A stretch of 64,000 nt of DNA, from assembly GCF_003003285.1 (NCBI RefSeq), contig NZ_PVTP01000002.1:62001-126000 (forward strand), read 5' to 3'. This document shows positions 1 to 9,058 of the stretch, one piece after another (the first letter of the stretch is position 1; each line of letters starts with the position of its first letter). The DNA comes from Yoonia maritima (GTDB taxonomy: Bacteria; Pseudomonadota; Alphaproteobacteria; Rhodobacterales; Rhodobacteraceae). The position numbers and the translations under genes are program-made. A model generated the notes under the pieces. That model was not told where the DNA came from. It worked only from the letters and a program-made list of their open reading frames with translations, and did no database searches.

Positions 1-396
1 CAATACGGCCTCGGACGGCTGGAACCCTTCCCATACGTGGGTGATCATGTTGGGGCAGGCATCGCGTAGCGCCATAAAGCCCGAGTGCATTTCATGCGTG
101 ATTGTTCGCGCAAGGGCGCGCGCAGCTCCGTCGCGTGGGTACAGGTTCACATCTGGGTGTCGTTCGACCAGCGTTTCGCCCATCGCCAGACTGTCAGTCA
201 GCACGTAACCTTCGGGTGTCTGCATTGCTGGGACTGTGCGGGCTGGGGCCAACTGCGCCAGTTCTTCGCGATAAGTGCCAGCGTATAGCCCTACCAAATG
301 TGTGTTATAATCCAGCCCGAATTTTTCGAGCATAAGCCAGCCGCGCAAAGACCAACTGCTGAAGGTGCGATCACCAATGTAAAGTTCATATGTCAT
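1..396 (-). CDS. Glutathione S-transferase family protein (C-terminus outside window)
   Basis: The first 132 residues are present; the rest lies beyond the left edge. The N-terminus reads MTYELYIGDRTFSSWSLRGW, a thioredoxin-fold GST start with the SSWS/LRGW glutathione-site region, and there is a helical-domain segment HEMHSGFMALRDACP typical of the alphaproteobacterial GST subgroup. The family transfers glutathione to electrophiles or reduces them in the cytoplasm. The start is the ATG at 394-396. The substrate cannot be told. The downstream neighbour on the same strand is unknown; upstream, 58 nt away, lies the cobalamin phosphatase gene on the same strand. Confidence 0.8.
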   Translation of the reverse strand, partial: MTYELYIGDRTFSSWSLRGWLMLEKFGLDYNTHLVGLYAGTYREELAQLAPARTVPAMQTPEGYVLTDSLAMGETLVERHPDVNLYPRDGAARALARTITHEMHSGFMALRDACPNMITHVWEGFQPSEAVL

Positions 397-454
397 GGCC
401 AAACCTTAGTGCGCGGTCAGCCACATGCATAACGACAAAATGTGACGGACCCCA

Positions 455-1030
455 TCACGGAAGGTGATTAACGACGCCCAGTTTCCATCCCTGCGGTCCA
501 ACAGCCATTTGCGTGATAGAAAGGTTGTCGATCTGGTGTCCCATTGCCTGATAGGCAGTACTGCCGCTCGCGCGTTGGATTTGTGTCATGATGACACCGA
601 TGTGTGCGGTCAGGATGATATCTTTACCGTTGTGGCGTTGGCACAGATCGTCAACGACGGCATTGACTCGCTTTGCAACGGCGTTCCAGCTTTCGCCGTC
701 TGGGGCTGTCAGGTCACCGGGTTCTTCCCAGAAACGGCGGCTTAGGTCTGGGTCGCGTTCTGCGACTTGGGTAAAGTGCAGACCGTCCCATGCGCCAAAG
801 TCGAATTCGCGCAAGCCCGGATGATCGGGCAGGCGGGTACGGTTTCGCATGATGGCGTCCGCAGTTGCGGATGCACGGATCAGGTCTGATGAAATGACCA
901 GCGCGGTTTCCGGTAGGTGGTCAGCGACCCGATTAATCAGCGCATGATCGGATAAGTCTGCAGGAACATCGCGCCAGCCGACAAATGCTTTTTCATGGGT
1001 TGGTCCATGCCGCACCCACCATAATCGCAT
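455..1030 (-). CDS. Histidine phosphatase family protein, probable alpha-ribazole phosphatase
   Basis: Phosphoglycerate-mutase-like protein of 191 residues. The catalytic RHG signature is in VRHGPTH near the N-terminus, the second part EFDFGAWDG in the middle, and the second catalytic His in LTAHIGVI. It follows cobU directly: the cobU stop overlaps the start region (GTGATG), so the two are translationally coupled. That context points to CobC-type alpha-ribazole-5'-phosphate phosphatase of the nucleotide-loop assembly of cobalamin; sequence alone supports only the superfamily. A GTG at 1033 is an alternative start; ATG at 1030 gives the family-like start MRLWWVRHG. Confidence 0.75.
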   Translation of the reverse strand: MRLWWVRHGPTHEKAFVGWRDVPADLSDHALINRVADHLPETALVISSDLIRASATADAIMRNRTRLPDHPGLREFDFGAWDGLHFTQVAERDPDLSRRFWEEPGDLTAPDGESWNAVAKRVNAVVDDLCQRHNGKDIILTAHIGVIMTQIQRASGSTAYQAMGHQIDNLSITQMAVGPQGWKLGVVNHLP

Positions 1031-1551
1031 CACGGCAATTGCCCTTTTAGCGTCATGGGCAGCCCGGCCATGACGGCCACAACAAGATCAGCCTTGGCGG
1101 CGATCTGCTGGTTGAGCGTGCCTTGGGCATTTCGAAACCGCCGAGCGAGCGCGTTGTCGGGAACGATCCCTTGCCCCGTTTCATTTGAAACGATGACAAT
1201 GGGCCCCGCACATGTATCAAGCGCCGACAGCAACGCTGCGCTTTCCTTGGCAAGGTTGTGTTCACCAAGAATGAGGTTCGTAAGCCATAAAGTGGCGCAA
1301 TCAATCAAGACTGCGTCGTCTTCGGTGACACGCTCTAAAACGGACGCGACATTGATCGGCTCTTCGATTGTATCCCAAAGGGTTCCGCGCTGGTCCCGAT
1401 GGCGTGCAACCTTCTGCGCCATTTCATCGTCAAAAACCTGCGCGGTGGCGACGTAAACAGGATTAAGCTGCGTATTAAGAACAAGGTCTTCTGCTAAGGC
1501 TGACTTACCAGAGGCCGCCCCGCCTAGCACGAGAGAGAGTTTGGGCAACAT
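1030..1551 (-). CDS. cobU: Adenosylcobinamide kinase / adenosylcobinamide-phosphate guanylyltransferase
   Basis: Bifunctional enzyme of the late cobalamin pathway: phosphorylates adenosylcobinamide and then transfers GMP to make AdoCbi-GDP. The 173 residues match the family length. A P-loop GGAASGKS lies at residues 10-17, followed by ATAQVFDDEM, HRDQRGTLWDTIEEP (region with the guanylylated His) and DCATLWLTNL. It is followed at once by a histidine phosphatase gene, a common pairing in cobalamin clusters. It is transcribed away from rpoH, with 95 nt between the two start codons. Confidence 0.93.
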   Translation of the reverse strand: MLPKLSLVLGGAASGKSALAEDLVLNTQLNPVYVATAQVFDDEMAQKVARHRDQRGTLWDTIEEPINVASVLERVTEDDAVLIDCATLWLTNLILGEHNLAKESAALLSALDTCAGPIVIVSNETGQGIVPDNALARRFRNAQGTLNQQIAAKADLVVAVMAGLPMTLKGQLP

Positions 1552-1568
1552 TAGATTGAAACCTTTTT

Positions 1569-1598
1569 TGATCCGACACGTTTCTTTCTACGTAACCG
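1569..1598 (+). promoter_or_regulatory. Candidate RpoE (ECF sigma) promoter of rpoH
   Basis: TGATCC at 1569-1574 and TAACCG at 1593-1598 are 18 nt apart and end about 48 nt before the rpoH start. In Rhodobacter sphaeroides the singlet-oxygen sigma factor RpoE uses promoters of the TGATCC-N18-TA type and drives rpoHII, so the position and spacing fit. The -10 element is not perfect. This is a prediction from pattern and gene context. Confidence 0.5.
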
Positions 1599-1646
1599 AA
1601 ATACACAGCAAAGTTAATGCTGCGCAGCCACCAAAGGAGCGGATTG

Positions 1647-2525
1647 ATGAGCACCATCGGTATTACGGACCAGAATTTTTCGCGCAATGCGATGAAGGCA
1701 GAGATGTTGGACGCCGAAACGGAGTTGGCGTTGGCCTATGCATGGCGCGATAAACGCGACGAACAGGCGTTACATCGGCTGATCACTGCATACATGCGAT
1801 TGGCGATTTCGATGGCTGGGAAATTCAAACGTTATGGCGCACCGATGAATGATCTCATTCAAGAAGCATCTGTAGGGTTGATGAAAGCTGCTGATAAGTT
1901 CGACCCCGACCGTGGCGTGCGGTTTTCAACATACGCAATGTGGTGGATTAAGGCATCCGTCCAAGAATACGTCATGCGGAATTGGTCGATGGTCCGTACC
2001 GGATCGACATCATCGCAAAAATCGTTGTTCTTTAACATGCGGCGCGTTCAGGCCCGGATCGAACGCGAGGCCGCCGCCGAAGGGCGCGCAATCCCGACGC
2101 ATGAGCTGCATCAGCTTGTGGCGACCGAGGTTGGCGTGCCGTTACATGACGTCGAAATGATGGATGGCCGTCTTTCTGGGGCGGATTATTCGCTTAATGC
2201 GACGCAATCGGCTGAGGATGAGGGGCGCGAATGGATTGACGCCCTTGAGGACGATAGCCCCCAAGCTGCAGAAACCGTCGCGAATAATCATGACAATGAC
2301 ACACTAAAGCAGTGGTTATCGACTGCGCTGGGCGGATTGAACGAACGTGAGCAGTTCATTGTGCACGAACGTAAAATGCGTGAAGACCCGCGTACCTTAG
2401 AAAGCCTCGGCACAGAAATGGGCCTGTCAAAGGAACGCGTTCGTCAGCTAGAGGCCGCAGCCTTTGGTAAGATGCGTAAAAGTCTTGAGAGCCAAAGCAC
2501 AGAGGTGCATGCATTTTTCGCTTAA
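1647..2525 (+). CDS. rpoH: RNA polymerase sigma-32 type factor, RpoHII-like
   Basis: Alternative sigma factor of the heat-shock/oxidative-stress class, 292 residues. Region 2 is clear: DLIQEASVGLMKAADKFDP from residue 69, RFSTYAMWWIK, then the RpoH-specific NWSMVR (112-117) and the RpoH box QKSLFFNMRR (124-133). Region 4.2 near the C-terminus reads LSKERVRQLEAAAFGKMRK. The start at 1647 is chosen because AAAGGAGCGG lies just upstream and the earlier in-frame ATG at 1617 has no ribosome site. Rhodobacteraceae usually have two RpoH proteins; the Ser in QKSLFF (instead of QKKLFF) and the RpoE-like promoter suggest RpoHII, the photo-oxidative stress paralogue. That subgroup call is an inference. 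Confidence 0.9.
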   Translation: MSTIGITDQNFSRNAMKAEMLDAETELALAYAWRDKRDEQALHRLITAYMRLAISMAGKFKRYGAPMNDLIQEASVGLMKAADKFDPDRGVRFSTYAMWWIKASVQEYVMRNWSMVRTGSTSSQKSLFFNMRRVQARIEREAAAEGRAIPTHELHQLVATEVGVPLHDVEMMDGRLSGADYSLNATQSAEDEGREWIDALEDDSPQAAETVANNHDNDTLKQWLSTALGGLNEREQFIVHERKMREDPRTLESLGTEMGLSKERVRQLEAAAFGKMRKSLESQSTEVHAFFA

Positions 2526-2541
2526 GGCCTGTCATTGTGTT

Positions 2542-2584
2542 TCCGGTATGAACTGACCTAAGTTCAACCCGAGTAAATACCGGA
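2542..2584 (+). promoter_or_regulatory. Nested stem-loop covering the coaBC ribosome binding site
   Basis: Outer arms TCCGGTAT (2542-2549) and ATACCGGA (2577-2584) are perfectly complementary; an inner stem GAACT/AGTTC (2550-2554, 2561-2565) sits directly inside the left arm. The right arm includes most of the GGAGA Shine-Dalgarno sequence of coaBC (start 2593). The structure lies 16 nt after the rpoH stop, so it may terminate rpoH transcripts weakly or control coaBC translation. No T-run follows. Confidence 0.55.
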
Positions 2585-2592
2585 GACAGCAC

Positions 2593-3786
2593 ATGCTGGC
2601 GGACAAGCACATATTGTTAATTGTTGGTGGCGGTGTCGCTGCCTTTAAGGCGTTGGATTTGCTGCGTCGTTTGCGTGAACAAGGCGCTAAGGTCACACCT
2701 GTTTTGACGAAGGCAGGGGCGGAGTTTGTAACCCCGCTTAGTCTTTCTGCGCTGTCTGCGAGCAAGGTTTATCAAGACCTTTTTGATCTGACAGACGAAG
2801 CCGAGATGGGGCATATTGAACTGTCACGCGCTGCGGATCTGATCGTTGTGGCCCCCGCGACAGCTGATCTGATGGCGAAGATGGCAAATGGGCTGGCGAA
2901 TGATCTGGCTTCTACTTTGCTTCTTGCCACTGACAAGCGGGTGTTGGTTGCCCCGTCGATGAATGTGCGCATGTGGGAACACCCAACCACGCAGCGCAAT
3001 TTGGCAACTTTGAAAGGTGATGGTGTGCTTGTCGTCGGACCAGATGAGGGCGCTATGGCTTGCGGTGAATACGGTCCCGGTCGCCTTGCCGAAACGCCTG
3101 ACATTATCGCGGCGATTGATGCGGCGCTGTCAGATGGTCCTCTGAAGGGAAAGCATGTTTTGGTGACCTCTGGACCCACCCATGAGCCGATTGATCCGGT
3201 GCGTTACATCGCGAATCGATCTTCGGGCGCGCAAGGGACGGCCATTGCCAAGGCTTTGCTTGCACTGGGCGCGAAAGTGACTTTTGTTACTGGTCCTGCC
3301 GATGTGCCACCACCCGCAGGCGTGCGCGTAATTGCCGTTGAGACAGCGAATGAAATGCTCGACGCCGTAATTGGTTCTTCACCTGCTGACGCCGCTGTAT
3401 TCGCTGCTGCAGTTGCTGACTGGCACGTCGCGAACGCAGGCGATAGCAAGATCAAAAAGGATAAATCGGGGCTTCCCAAGCTTGAGTTCGCAGAAAATCC
3501 GGACATCCTTGCGACGGTGTCACAAATGAAAACTGGACGCCCTGCGCTTGTCGTTGGCTTTGCCGCGGAAACGGACGATGTGATTGCCAACGCCACGGCA
3601 AAACGCCTGCGTAAAGGATGTGATTGGATTGTCGCAAATGATGTGTCGCCTTCGACCGGCATCATGGGCGGCAGCGAAAATGATGTGACCTTGATCACTG
3701 CTGACGGCGCCGAAGACTGGCCGCGTATGTCAAAGGATGCCACGGCGGCCGAGCTTGCCACCCGAATTGCAAAGGCCATCACGTGA
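2593..3786 (+). CDS. coaBC: Bifunctional phosphopantothenoylcysteine decarboxylase / phosphopantothenate-cysteine ligase
   Basis: Coenzyme A synthesis: the CoaB domain joins cysteine to 4'-phosphopantothenate and the FMN-dependent CoaC domain decarboxylates the product to phosphopantetheine. 397 residues, standard length. The CoaC half (about 1-185) has the flavoprotein start [13 protein letters not shown], the active-site His in MGHIELSRA (His74), the PSMNVRMW motif and the substrate-clamp [10 protein letters not shown] around 157-166. The CoaB half has [29 protein letters not shown] and KIKKDKSG. The last four bases overlap the dut start (GTGA). The ribosome site lies in a predicted hairpin. 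Confidence 0.96.
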   Translation: MLADKHILLIVGGGVAAFKALDLLRRLREQGAKVTPVLTKAGAEFVTPLSLSALSASKVYQDLFDLTDEAEMGHIELSRAADLIVVAPATADLMAKMANGLANDLASTLLLATDKRVLVAPSMNVRMWEHPTTQRNLATLKGDGVLVVGPDEGAMACGEYGPGRLAETPDIIAAIDAALSDGPLKGKHVLVTSGPTHEPIDPVRYIANRSSGAQGTAIAKALLALGAKVTFVTGPADVPPPAGVRVIAVETANEMLDAVIGSSPADAAVFAAAVADWHVANAGDSKIKKDKSGLPKLEFAENPDILATVSQMKTGRPALVVGFAAETDDVIANATAKRLRKGCDWIVANDVSPSTGIMGGSENDVTLITADGAEDWPRMSKDATAAELATRIAKAIT

Positions 3787-4238
3787 CACCAGAAATTACA
3801 ATTCAATGGGATGAAGGTGCCGACGTTGGCCTTGGGCTTCCTTCTTATGAAACGCCCGGTGCGGCTGGCGCTGATCTACGTGCTAATTTACCGGACAAGC
3901 GCGCAATTGAATTACCGCCCGGTCGCCGCGTGCTGGTCCCAACAGGCCTACGCATGGCTATCCCGCAAGGCTACGAAGTCCAGATCAGGCCGCGGTCGGG
4001 GTTGGCTCTTAAGCAGGGGATTGGGTTGGTGAATAGCCCCGGTACGATTGACAGCGATTATCGCGGTCCGGTGGGGATTATCCTGATTAACTGGGGGCAG
4101 GATTATTTCACCATCGAACACGGCATGCGCATTGCACAAATGGTAATAGCGCCAGTTGTGCAGGCCCGGTTTCGTCCAGTTGCGTCCTTGGACTTGACGT
4201 CGCGCGGTTCGGGCGGATTTGGATCGACTGGCCTATGA
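3783..4238 (+). CDS. dut: Deoxyuridine 5'-triphosphate nucleotidohydrolase
   Basis: Trimeric dUTPase, hydrolyses dUTP to dUMP and PPi, keeping uracil out of DNA and feeding dTMP synthesis. 151 residues. All five family motifs are present: [41 protein letters not shown] and the C-terminal P-loop-like [10 protein letters not shown]. It begins with GTG at 3783, overlapping the coaBC stop by 4 nt, and overlaps the following moeB-like start by 4 nt (ATGA). The coaBC-dut pairing is common in proteobacteria. Confidence 0.96.
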   Translation: MTPEITIQWDEGADVGLGLPSYETPGAAGADLRANLPDKRAIELPPGRRVLVPTGLRMAIPQGYEVQIRPRSGLALKQGIGLVNSPGTIDSDYRGPVGIILINWGQDYFTIEHGMRIAQMVIAPVVQARFRPVASLDLTSRGSGGFGSTGL

Positions 4239-5290
4239 TTATGGTCGGGGCAATGGCCGCTGCCCTATGGGGTATCGGCATGTTGATGGGCGCACCAATG
4301 CGTGCTCGCTGGACGATGCTTGCCATGTTGATTGGTGCAGTGATCTTAGGGCATCTTGTGCTGCCTGACGGCCACCCATTACGCATGGCGACAGGTGGTG
4401 ATGTGCGCCTATGGATCATGCTTATCGTCTTTGGCGGGATCATTGCAGGTTACCGGAACCTGTTGGGTCGCGTGCGTGCACGTGCCGTGTCAAACACGAC
4501 GCCCGAACAAAGCCCCACCAGTTTTTCCGATACGGAACTGAACCGCTATGCCCGCCATATCATTCTGCGAGAGGTTGGCGGCCCCGGACAAAAAGCGCTG
4601 CGCGACGCATCGGTTTTGGTCGTTGGGGCGGGGGGATTGGGTGCACCCGCGCTCCAATATCTGGCAGCAGCTGGGGTTGGCACGATCGGGGTGATCGACG
4701 ATGACTTGGTCGAAAACGCGAACCTTCAGCGGCAGGTGATCCATTTGGATCGGAGTATCGGCATGCCAAAAGTGCATTCCGCCGCCGAAGCGATGCGTGC
4801 GCAGAACCCGTTCGTGACTGTGCAACCTTATCATCGGCGCCTGACCGATGAGATCGCGAACGACTTGTTCGCTGAATATGATGTCATCTTGGACGGCACC
4901 GACAATTTCGATACGCGGTATCTGGTCAATCGCACTGCTGCTGCGTTGGAGAAACCGTTGATCGCAGCGGCACTCACCCAATGGGAAGGGCAAATTAGCG
5001 TCTATGACCCCGCCAATGGCACCCCGTGCTACGCCTGCGTGTTTCCCGTGGCACCCGATGCTGAACTTGTTCCTAGCTGCGCCGAGGCTGGTGTGATCGG
5101 GCCGCTGCCGGGTGTTATTGGTTCTATGATGGCGCTTGAGACAATTAAGCTGATTACGGGCGCTGGTGATGGTCTGCGTGGGCGGCTGCTGATTTATGAT
5201 GCGCTTTATGCTCAAACACGGACAATTGCGGTTAAGCCACGTGAGGATTGCGCTGTTTGTGCGGGCAAGGGCTTGCGCGTCTCGGGCTGA
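4235..5290 (+). CDS. moeB: MoeB/ThiF/HesA-type adenylyltransferase with N-terminal membrane region
   Basis: E1-like enzyme that adenylates the C-terminal Gly-Gly of a sulfur-carrier protein (MoaD or ThiS). The catalytic part starts near residue 100: the nucleotide-binding GAGGLGA is at 131-137, followed by [14 protein letters not shown], and two zinc Cys pairs, CYAC near residue 266 and CAVC near 340. The first ~75 residues hold three hydrophobic segments (about 2-19, 26-44, 59-74), so the protein is probably membrane-tethered; E. coli MoeB lacks this part and is ~250 residues. Start overlaps the dut stop (ATGA), placing it in the coaBC-dut-moeB operon. MoeB against ThiF cannot be settled from sequence. 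Confidence 0.85.
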   Translation: MIMVGAMAAALWGIGMLMGAPMRARWTMLAMLIGAVILGHLVLPDGHPLRMATGGDVRLWIMLIVFGGIIAGYRNLLGRVRARAVSNTTPEQSPTSFSDTELNRYARHIILREVGGPGQKALRDASVLVVGAGGLGAPALQYLAAAGVGTIGVIDDDLVENANLQRQVIHLDRSIGMPKVHSAAEAMRAQNPFVTVQPYHRRLTDEIANDLFAEYDVILDGTDNFDTRYLVNRTAAALEKPLIAAALTQWEGQISVYDPANGTPCYACVFPVAPDAELVPSCAEAGVIGPLPGVIGSMMALETIKLITGAGDGLRGRLLIYDALYAQTRTIAVKPREDCAVCAGKGLRVSG

Positions 5291-5332
5291 GGCTCTTAGG
5301 CTGATCCACAATTTAGATCAGTGGAGATTATC

Positions 5333-6115
5333 ATGAAAACGCTTGCGACACTTGCTTTGGCTCTTTGTGCCACCTCTGCCATCGCCGAAGGCCATTTGCC
5401 CAATTTGGAAGGCAAAGAGATCGTTGTGGTCACAGAAAACGCCTATCCGCCGCTACAGTTCATTGACGGCAACGGTGATGCCGTGGGCTGGGAATATGAC
5501 GCCATGGATGAGATCGCGAAGCGTCTGAATGCCACTGTCGTGTATGAAAATATTAGCTGGGATGCGATGATCCCTGCCGTCTCCGAAGCCCAATTTGATA
5601 TGGGGATGACGGGCATTACGATCCGCGAAGACCGGGCCGAAGTCGTTGATTTTTCTGATAGCTATATGACCTCTGAAATGGTGATGCTTGTTCGTGGCGA
5701 TGAGGATCGGTTCGATAGCGCTGCAGGATTTGCCGCGAACGAAGATTTATTGATGGCCGCACAGCCGGGCACGACGCCCTTTTATGTCGGCGTCTATGAG
5801 GTTCTGGATGGCAATGAGGCAAACCCACGTATCCAATTGATGGAGACATTCGGGGCCACGGTGCAGGCGTTACGAGTTGGCGATGTCGATCTTGTTCTTA
5901 CAGATGGGACTGCTGGCAACGGTTACGTCGCGGCCTCTGATGGTGGGCTAAAGGTTGTTGGTGAAAAACTAGGGACCGAGGATTTTGGTTTCATTTTTCC
6001 TAAAGGGTCGGATTTGGTTGCACCGATCAACGCGGCCATTGCTGATATGATGGCAGATGGCACGATAGATGCGCTGAACACGCGGTGGTTTCTTGAATAC
6101 AAAATGGGTGAATAG
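5333..6115 (+). CDS. Amino-acid ABC transporter substrate-binding protein (family 3)
   Basis: Periplasmic solute-binding protein of 260 residues. A Sec signal peptide ([20 protein letters not shown]) ends at an Ala-x-Ala site. Family signs are [14 protein letters not shown] at the start of the mature part, [14 protein letters not shown], and [20 protein letters not shown]. These are typical of polar amino-acid binding proteins; the ligand is not known. The ATG at 5333 is preceded by GGAGA. A permease gene follows after 17 nt, but no ATPase gene is nearby. Confidence 0.9.
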   Translation: MKTLATLALALCATSAIAEGHLPNLEGKEIVVVTENAYPPLQFIDGNGDAVGWEYDAMDEIAKRLNATVVYENISWDAMIPAVSEAQFDMGMTGITIREDRAEVVDFSDSYMTSEMVMLVRGDEDRFDSAAGFAANEDLLMAAQPGTTPFYVGVYEVLDGNEANPRIQLMETFGATVQALRVGDVDLVLTDGTAGNGYVAASDGGLKVVGEKLGTEDFGFIFPKGSDLVAPINAAIADMMADGTIDALNTRWFLEYKMGE

Positions 6116-6132
6116 GCGCGGGGCGAACCGGG

Positions 6133-6921
6133 TTGCACCCTAAGAATACCGATAAACCGGATTTCCCCTATTGGCTGGTCGCTGTTGTCGCGATCGGCCT
6201 TTACTTGTTTTGGCAGGTCATCGCGGATGAGACTTACACCAAGGTCCTGCACACCCTGAGCAAAGGCATTTGGGTGACGGTCTATGTGACTGTGATTGCC
6301 TATTCGATTGCTTGTGTTCTTGGGCTGGGTTTGGCGCTCGCGGGGATGTCGCGGTCGTTGGTGTTGCGCCAGTTTTCGCGGTTCTACATCGAAGTCGTGC
6401 GCGGCGTGCCTATTATCGTTTTGTTGCTGTATGTCGCCTTTGTTTTGGCGCCTGCGCTTGTTTCTTTGTGGAATTGGATGGCTGAACTGACTGGGTTCGA
6501 TCCTATCCGCACACGCGATTTTTCGTTGCTTTGGCGCGCTATCATCGCGCTGACTTTGGCTTATGCGTCGTTCTTGGCTGAGGTGTTTCGTGCTGGCTTA
6601 CAATCTGTCGACACCGGCCAAATCGAGGCGGCCGAGGCGCTTGGTCTCAGCCGGTGGCAGGTTTTTCGGCTTATCGTCTTTCCGCAAGCCTTGCGTACGA
6701 TTCTGCCGCCACTTGGGAACGACTTTGTCGCGATGCTAAAGGATTCTAGTCTTGTTTCAGTGCTGGGCGTGACGGACGTCACGCAGCTGGGCAAAGTGAC
6801 GGCGGCGGGCAATTTCAGATACTTTGAAACCTACAATGTCGTTGCTTTGGTATATCTGACGATGACGATCAGCCTGTCGATTGCCCTGCGCCGATTTGAG
6901 CAGCGAATGCGTAGGCGATGA
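6133..6921 (+). CDS. Amino-acid ABC transporter permease (HisM/GlnP type)
   Basis: Inner-membrane subunit of a polar amino-acid importer, 262 residues with about five to six hydrophobic segments. The ATPase-docking EAA loop reads EAAEALGLSRWQVFRLIVFPQA, followed by LPPLGNDFVAMLKDSSL, both typical of the His/Glu/Gln permease group. The only usable start after the preceding in-frame stop is TTG at 6133, without a strong ribosome site, so translation may be coupled to the binding-protein gene 17 nt upstream. An ATP-binding partner must be encoded elsewhere. Confidence 0.87.
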   Translation: MHPKNTDKPDFPYWLVAVVAIGLYLFWQVIADETYTKVLHTLSKGIWVTVYVTVIAYSIACVLGLGLALAGMSRSLVLRQFSRFYIEVVRGVPIIVLLLYVAFVLAPALVSLWNWMAELTGFDPIRTRDFSLLWRAIIALTLAYASFLAEVFRAGLQSVDTGQIEAAEALGLSRWQVFRLIVFPQALRTILPPLGNDFVAMLKDSSLVSVLGVTDVTQLGKVTAAGNFRYFETYNVVALVYLTMTISLSIALRRFEQRMRRR

Positions 6922-7012
6922 TCGCTGATTCTGAGTATTTTGCACAAAGCGAAGGTCTGGTTCTGGCAAATTCGATGTCAGAGGCATAGCTATAGTCCAA
7001 AGGAGATTTGCC

Positions 7013-9040
7013 ATGACTAATCCACTGCTTGCCGATTGGGACACGCCATTTGGGCTGCCACCATTTGATCAAATTACTGACGCGGATTTTTCGCCTGCTG
7101 TGGATGCTGCATTGGCCGAGTCGCGTGAAAATATCGCCGCGATTGCAGACAATCCCGACGCGCCGACGTTTGAAAACACCATCGAGGCGCTGGAACTGGC
7201 AGATGAAACATTGGGCCGCGTGCTGGGCGCATTTTATGGTGTGGCTGGCGCAGACAGCAATCCCGCGCGCGAGGCGTTGCAACGGGAATTTGCACCCAAG
7301 CTAAGTGCTTATTTTTCTGAAGTGTCAGAGAATAAGGCGCTGTTCGCGCGCGTCGAAACGCTTTGGGCGGCGCGTGACACGCTGGATCTGACCGATGAAC
7401 AGCAACGCGTTTTGATGCTGGCTCGTCGGAATTTTGTACGTTCTGGAGCATTGCTTGAAGGTGACGACGCCGTAGCACTGCGCGATGTGAAGTCGCGCCT
7501 TTCAGTTCTGGGTACTGAGTTCACTCAAAACCTGCTGGCTGATGAACGTGAATGGTTCATGCCATTGGCCGCAGGCGATATGGATGGTCTGCCTGATTTT
7601 GTGATCGCGACGGCCAAAGCTGCGGGTAAGGACAAAGGCGCCGACGGTCCGGTTGTGACGTTGTCGCGATCCTTGATTGTACCGTTCTTGCAGTTTTCTG
7701 AACGCCGCGATCTGCGCCAAAAGGCCTATGAAGCATGGGCCGCGCGGGGTGCAAATGGCGGTAAAACTGACAACCGTGCGCTTGCCGCTGAAACGCTGAA
7801 ACTGCGTGAACAGCGTGCTGATTTGCTGGGCTATGAAACCTTTGCCGATTTCAAATTAGAGACTGAAATGGCCGGTACCCCCGGCGCGGTACGTGACTTG
7901 TTGATGAAGGTTTGGAAACCTGCCAAATCGGCAGCCGAGTCCGATGCTGAAGTGCTAAAACGTATGCTGCATGCCGATGGCTGGGATGGCCCGCTGGAAC
8001 CTTGGGACTGGCGTTTCTATTCCGAAAAGCGCCGCAAGGAACTGCATGATTTGGACGAGGCCGAGTTGAAGCCATATCTTCAGCTTGATCGCATGATCGA
8101 GGCGTCGTTCGCTTGTGCAAATCGCCTGTTCAACCTTGAATTTGCGCCGATTGAAGGCCCAATCTATCACCCCGACGTGCGCCTATGGGAAGTCTCCCGC
8201 AACGGCGAACATGTTGCCGTGTTCATTGGTGACTATTTCGCGCGTGGCTCCAAACGTTCGGGGGCGTGGTGTTCTGCGATGCGGCCGCAACAGCGTCTAA
8301 GCGGTGACGTGCGCCCACATGTCGTCAATGTTTGTAACTTTGCAAAACCAGCGGAGGGAAAGCCCGCGCTATTGTCGTATGATGACGCCCGGACTTTGTT
8401 CCACGAATTTGGCCACGCCTTGCATCAAATGCTGTCCGATGTGACCTATGAAAGCATCAGCGGTACATCCGTTGCACGCGATTTTGTAGAACTGCCAAGC
8501 CAGCTTTATGAGCACTGGCTAGAGGTGCCAGAGGTGCTTGCTGAATTCGCGACCCATTCAGAAACAGGCGAGCCGATGCCAAAAGATCTGCTGGATCGCA
8601 TGTTGGCAGCGACGACATATGACATGGGTTTCCAAACCGTCGAATATGTTGCGTCTGCTTTGGTCGATCTGGAGTTCCACAATGGTCCGGCCCCTGCCGA
8701 CCCTATGCAAAAGCAGGCGGAGATTTTGGAAGACATCGGTATGCCGCATGCGATCCGGATGCGGCACGCAACCCCGCATTTCGCGCATGTCTTTGCTGGC
8801 GACGGGTATTCGAGCGGGTATTACAGCTACATGTGGTCAGAGGTCATGGACGCAGATGCATTCGCCGCCTTTGAAGAGGCTGGTGGGCCGTTCGATCCAG
8901 AAACAGCGAAACGTTTGGAAGAAACGGTGCTTTCATCTGGCGGTTCTGTTGATGCAGCAGATTTGTATACCGCGTTTCGTGGTCGTTTACCGGGCGTCGA
9001 AGCGCTTCTTAAGGGGCGGGGCCTAGATCATTCTGCGTAG
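7013..9040 (+). CDS. dcp: M3 family zinc metallopeptidase, Dcp-like peptidyl-dipeptidase
   Basis: Cytoplasmic peptidase of 675 residues, family length. The zinc-binding HEFGHALHQ lies at residues 464-472 and the downstream zinc/helix region GTSVARDFVELPSQLYEHW fits the M3A group. The N-terminal part (PFDQITDADFSPAVDAAL, PTFENTIEALE) is like Dcp and oligopeptidase A; the length and SGYYSYMWSEVMDADAF near the C-terminus favour Dcp, which removes C-terminal dipeptides. Start ATG with AAAGGAGA 6 nt upstream. Its TAG stop lies inside the left end of a dispersed palindromic repeat (9036-9058) shared with the convergent cation-efflux gene. Confidence 0.92.
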   Translation: MTNPLLADWDTPFGLPPFDQITDADFSPAVDAALAESRENIAAIADNPDAPTFENTIEALELADETLGRVLGAFYGVAGADSNPAREALQREFAPKLSAYFSEVSENKALFARVETLWAARDTLDLTDEQQRVLMLARRNFVRSGALLEGDDAVALRDVKSRLSVLGTEFTQNLLADEREWFMPLAAGDMDGLPDFVIATAKAAGKDKGADGPVVTLSRSLIVPFLQFSERRDLRQKAYEAWAARGANGGKTDNRALAAETLKLREQRADLLGYETFADFKLETEMAGTPGAVRDLLMKVWKPAKSAAESDAEVLKRMLHADGWDGPLEPWDWRFYSEKRRKELHDLDEAELKPYLQLDRMIEASFACANRLFNLEFAPIEGPIYHPDVRLWEVSRNGEHVAVFIGDYFARGSKRSGAWCSAMRPQQRLSGDVRPHVVNVCNFAKPAEGKPALLSYDDARTLFHEFGHALHQMLSDVTYESISGTSVARDFVELPSQLYEHWLEVPEVLAEFATHSETGEPMPKDLLDRMLAATTYDMGFQTVEYVASALVDLEFHNGPAPADPMQKQAEILEDIGMPHAIRMRHATPHFAHVFAGDGYSSGYYSYMWSEVMDADAFAAFEEAGGPFDPETAKRLEETVLSSGGSVDAADLYTAFRGRLPGVEALLKGRGLDHSA

Positions 9041-9058
9041 GGTGGATTTCAATCCACC
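9036..9058 (+). repeat. Dispersed palindromic repeat, copy 1
   Basis: CGTAG prefix, then perfect 8-nt arms GGTGGATT and AATCCACC around a TC loop. It sits between two convergent genes and contains the TAG stop of dcp (9038-9040) and the TGA stop of the efflux gene (9049-9051). It could act as a transcription barrier for both, though no T-run is present. Four related copies occur in the window. Confidence 0.85.

Noticed and set aside
85..335. Two overlapping plus-strand frames at the left end
   Set aside because: They lie opposite the GST coding sequence and have no ribosome site or family likeness.
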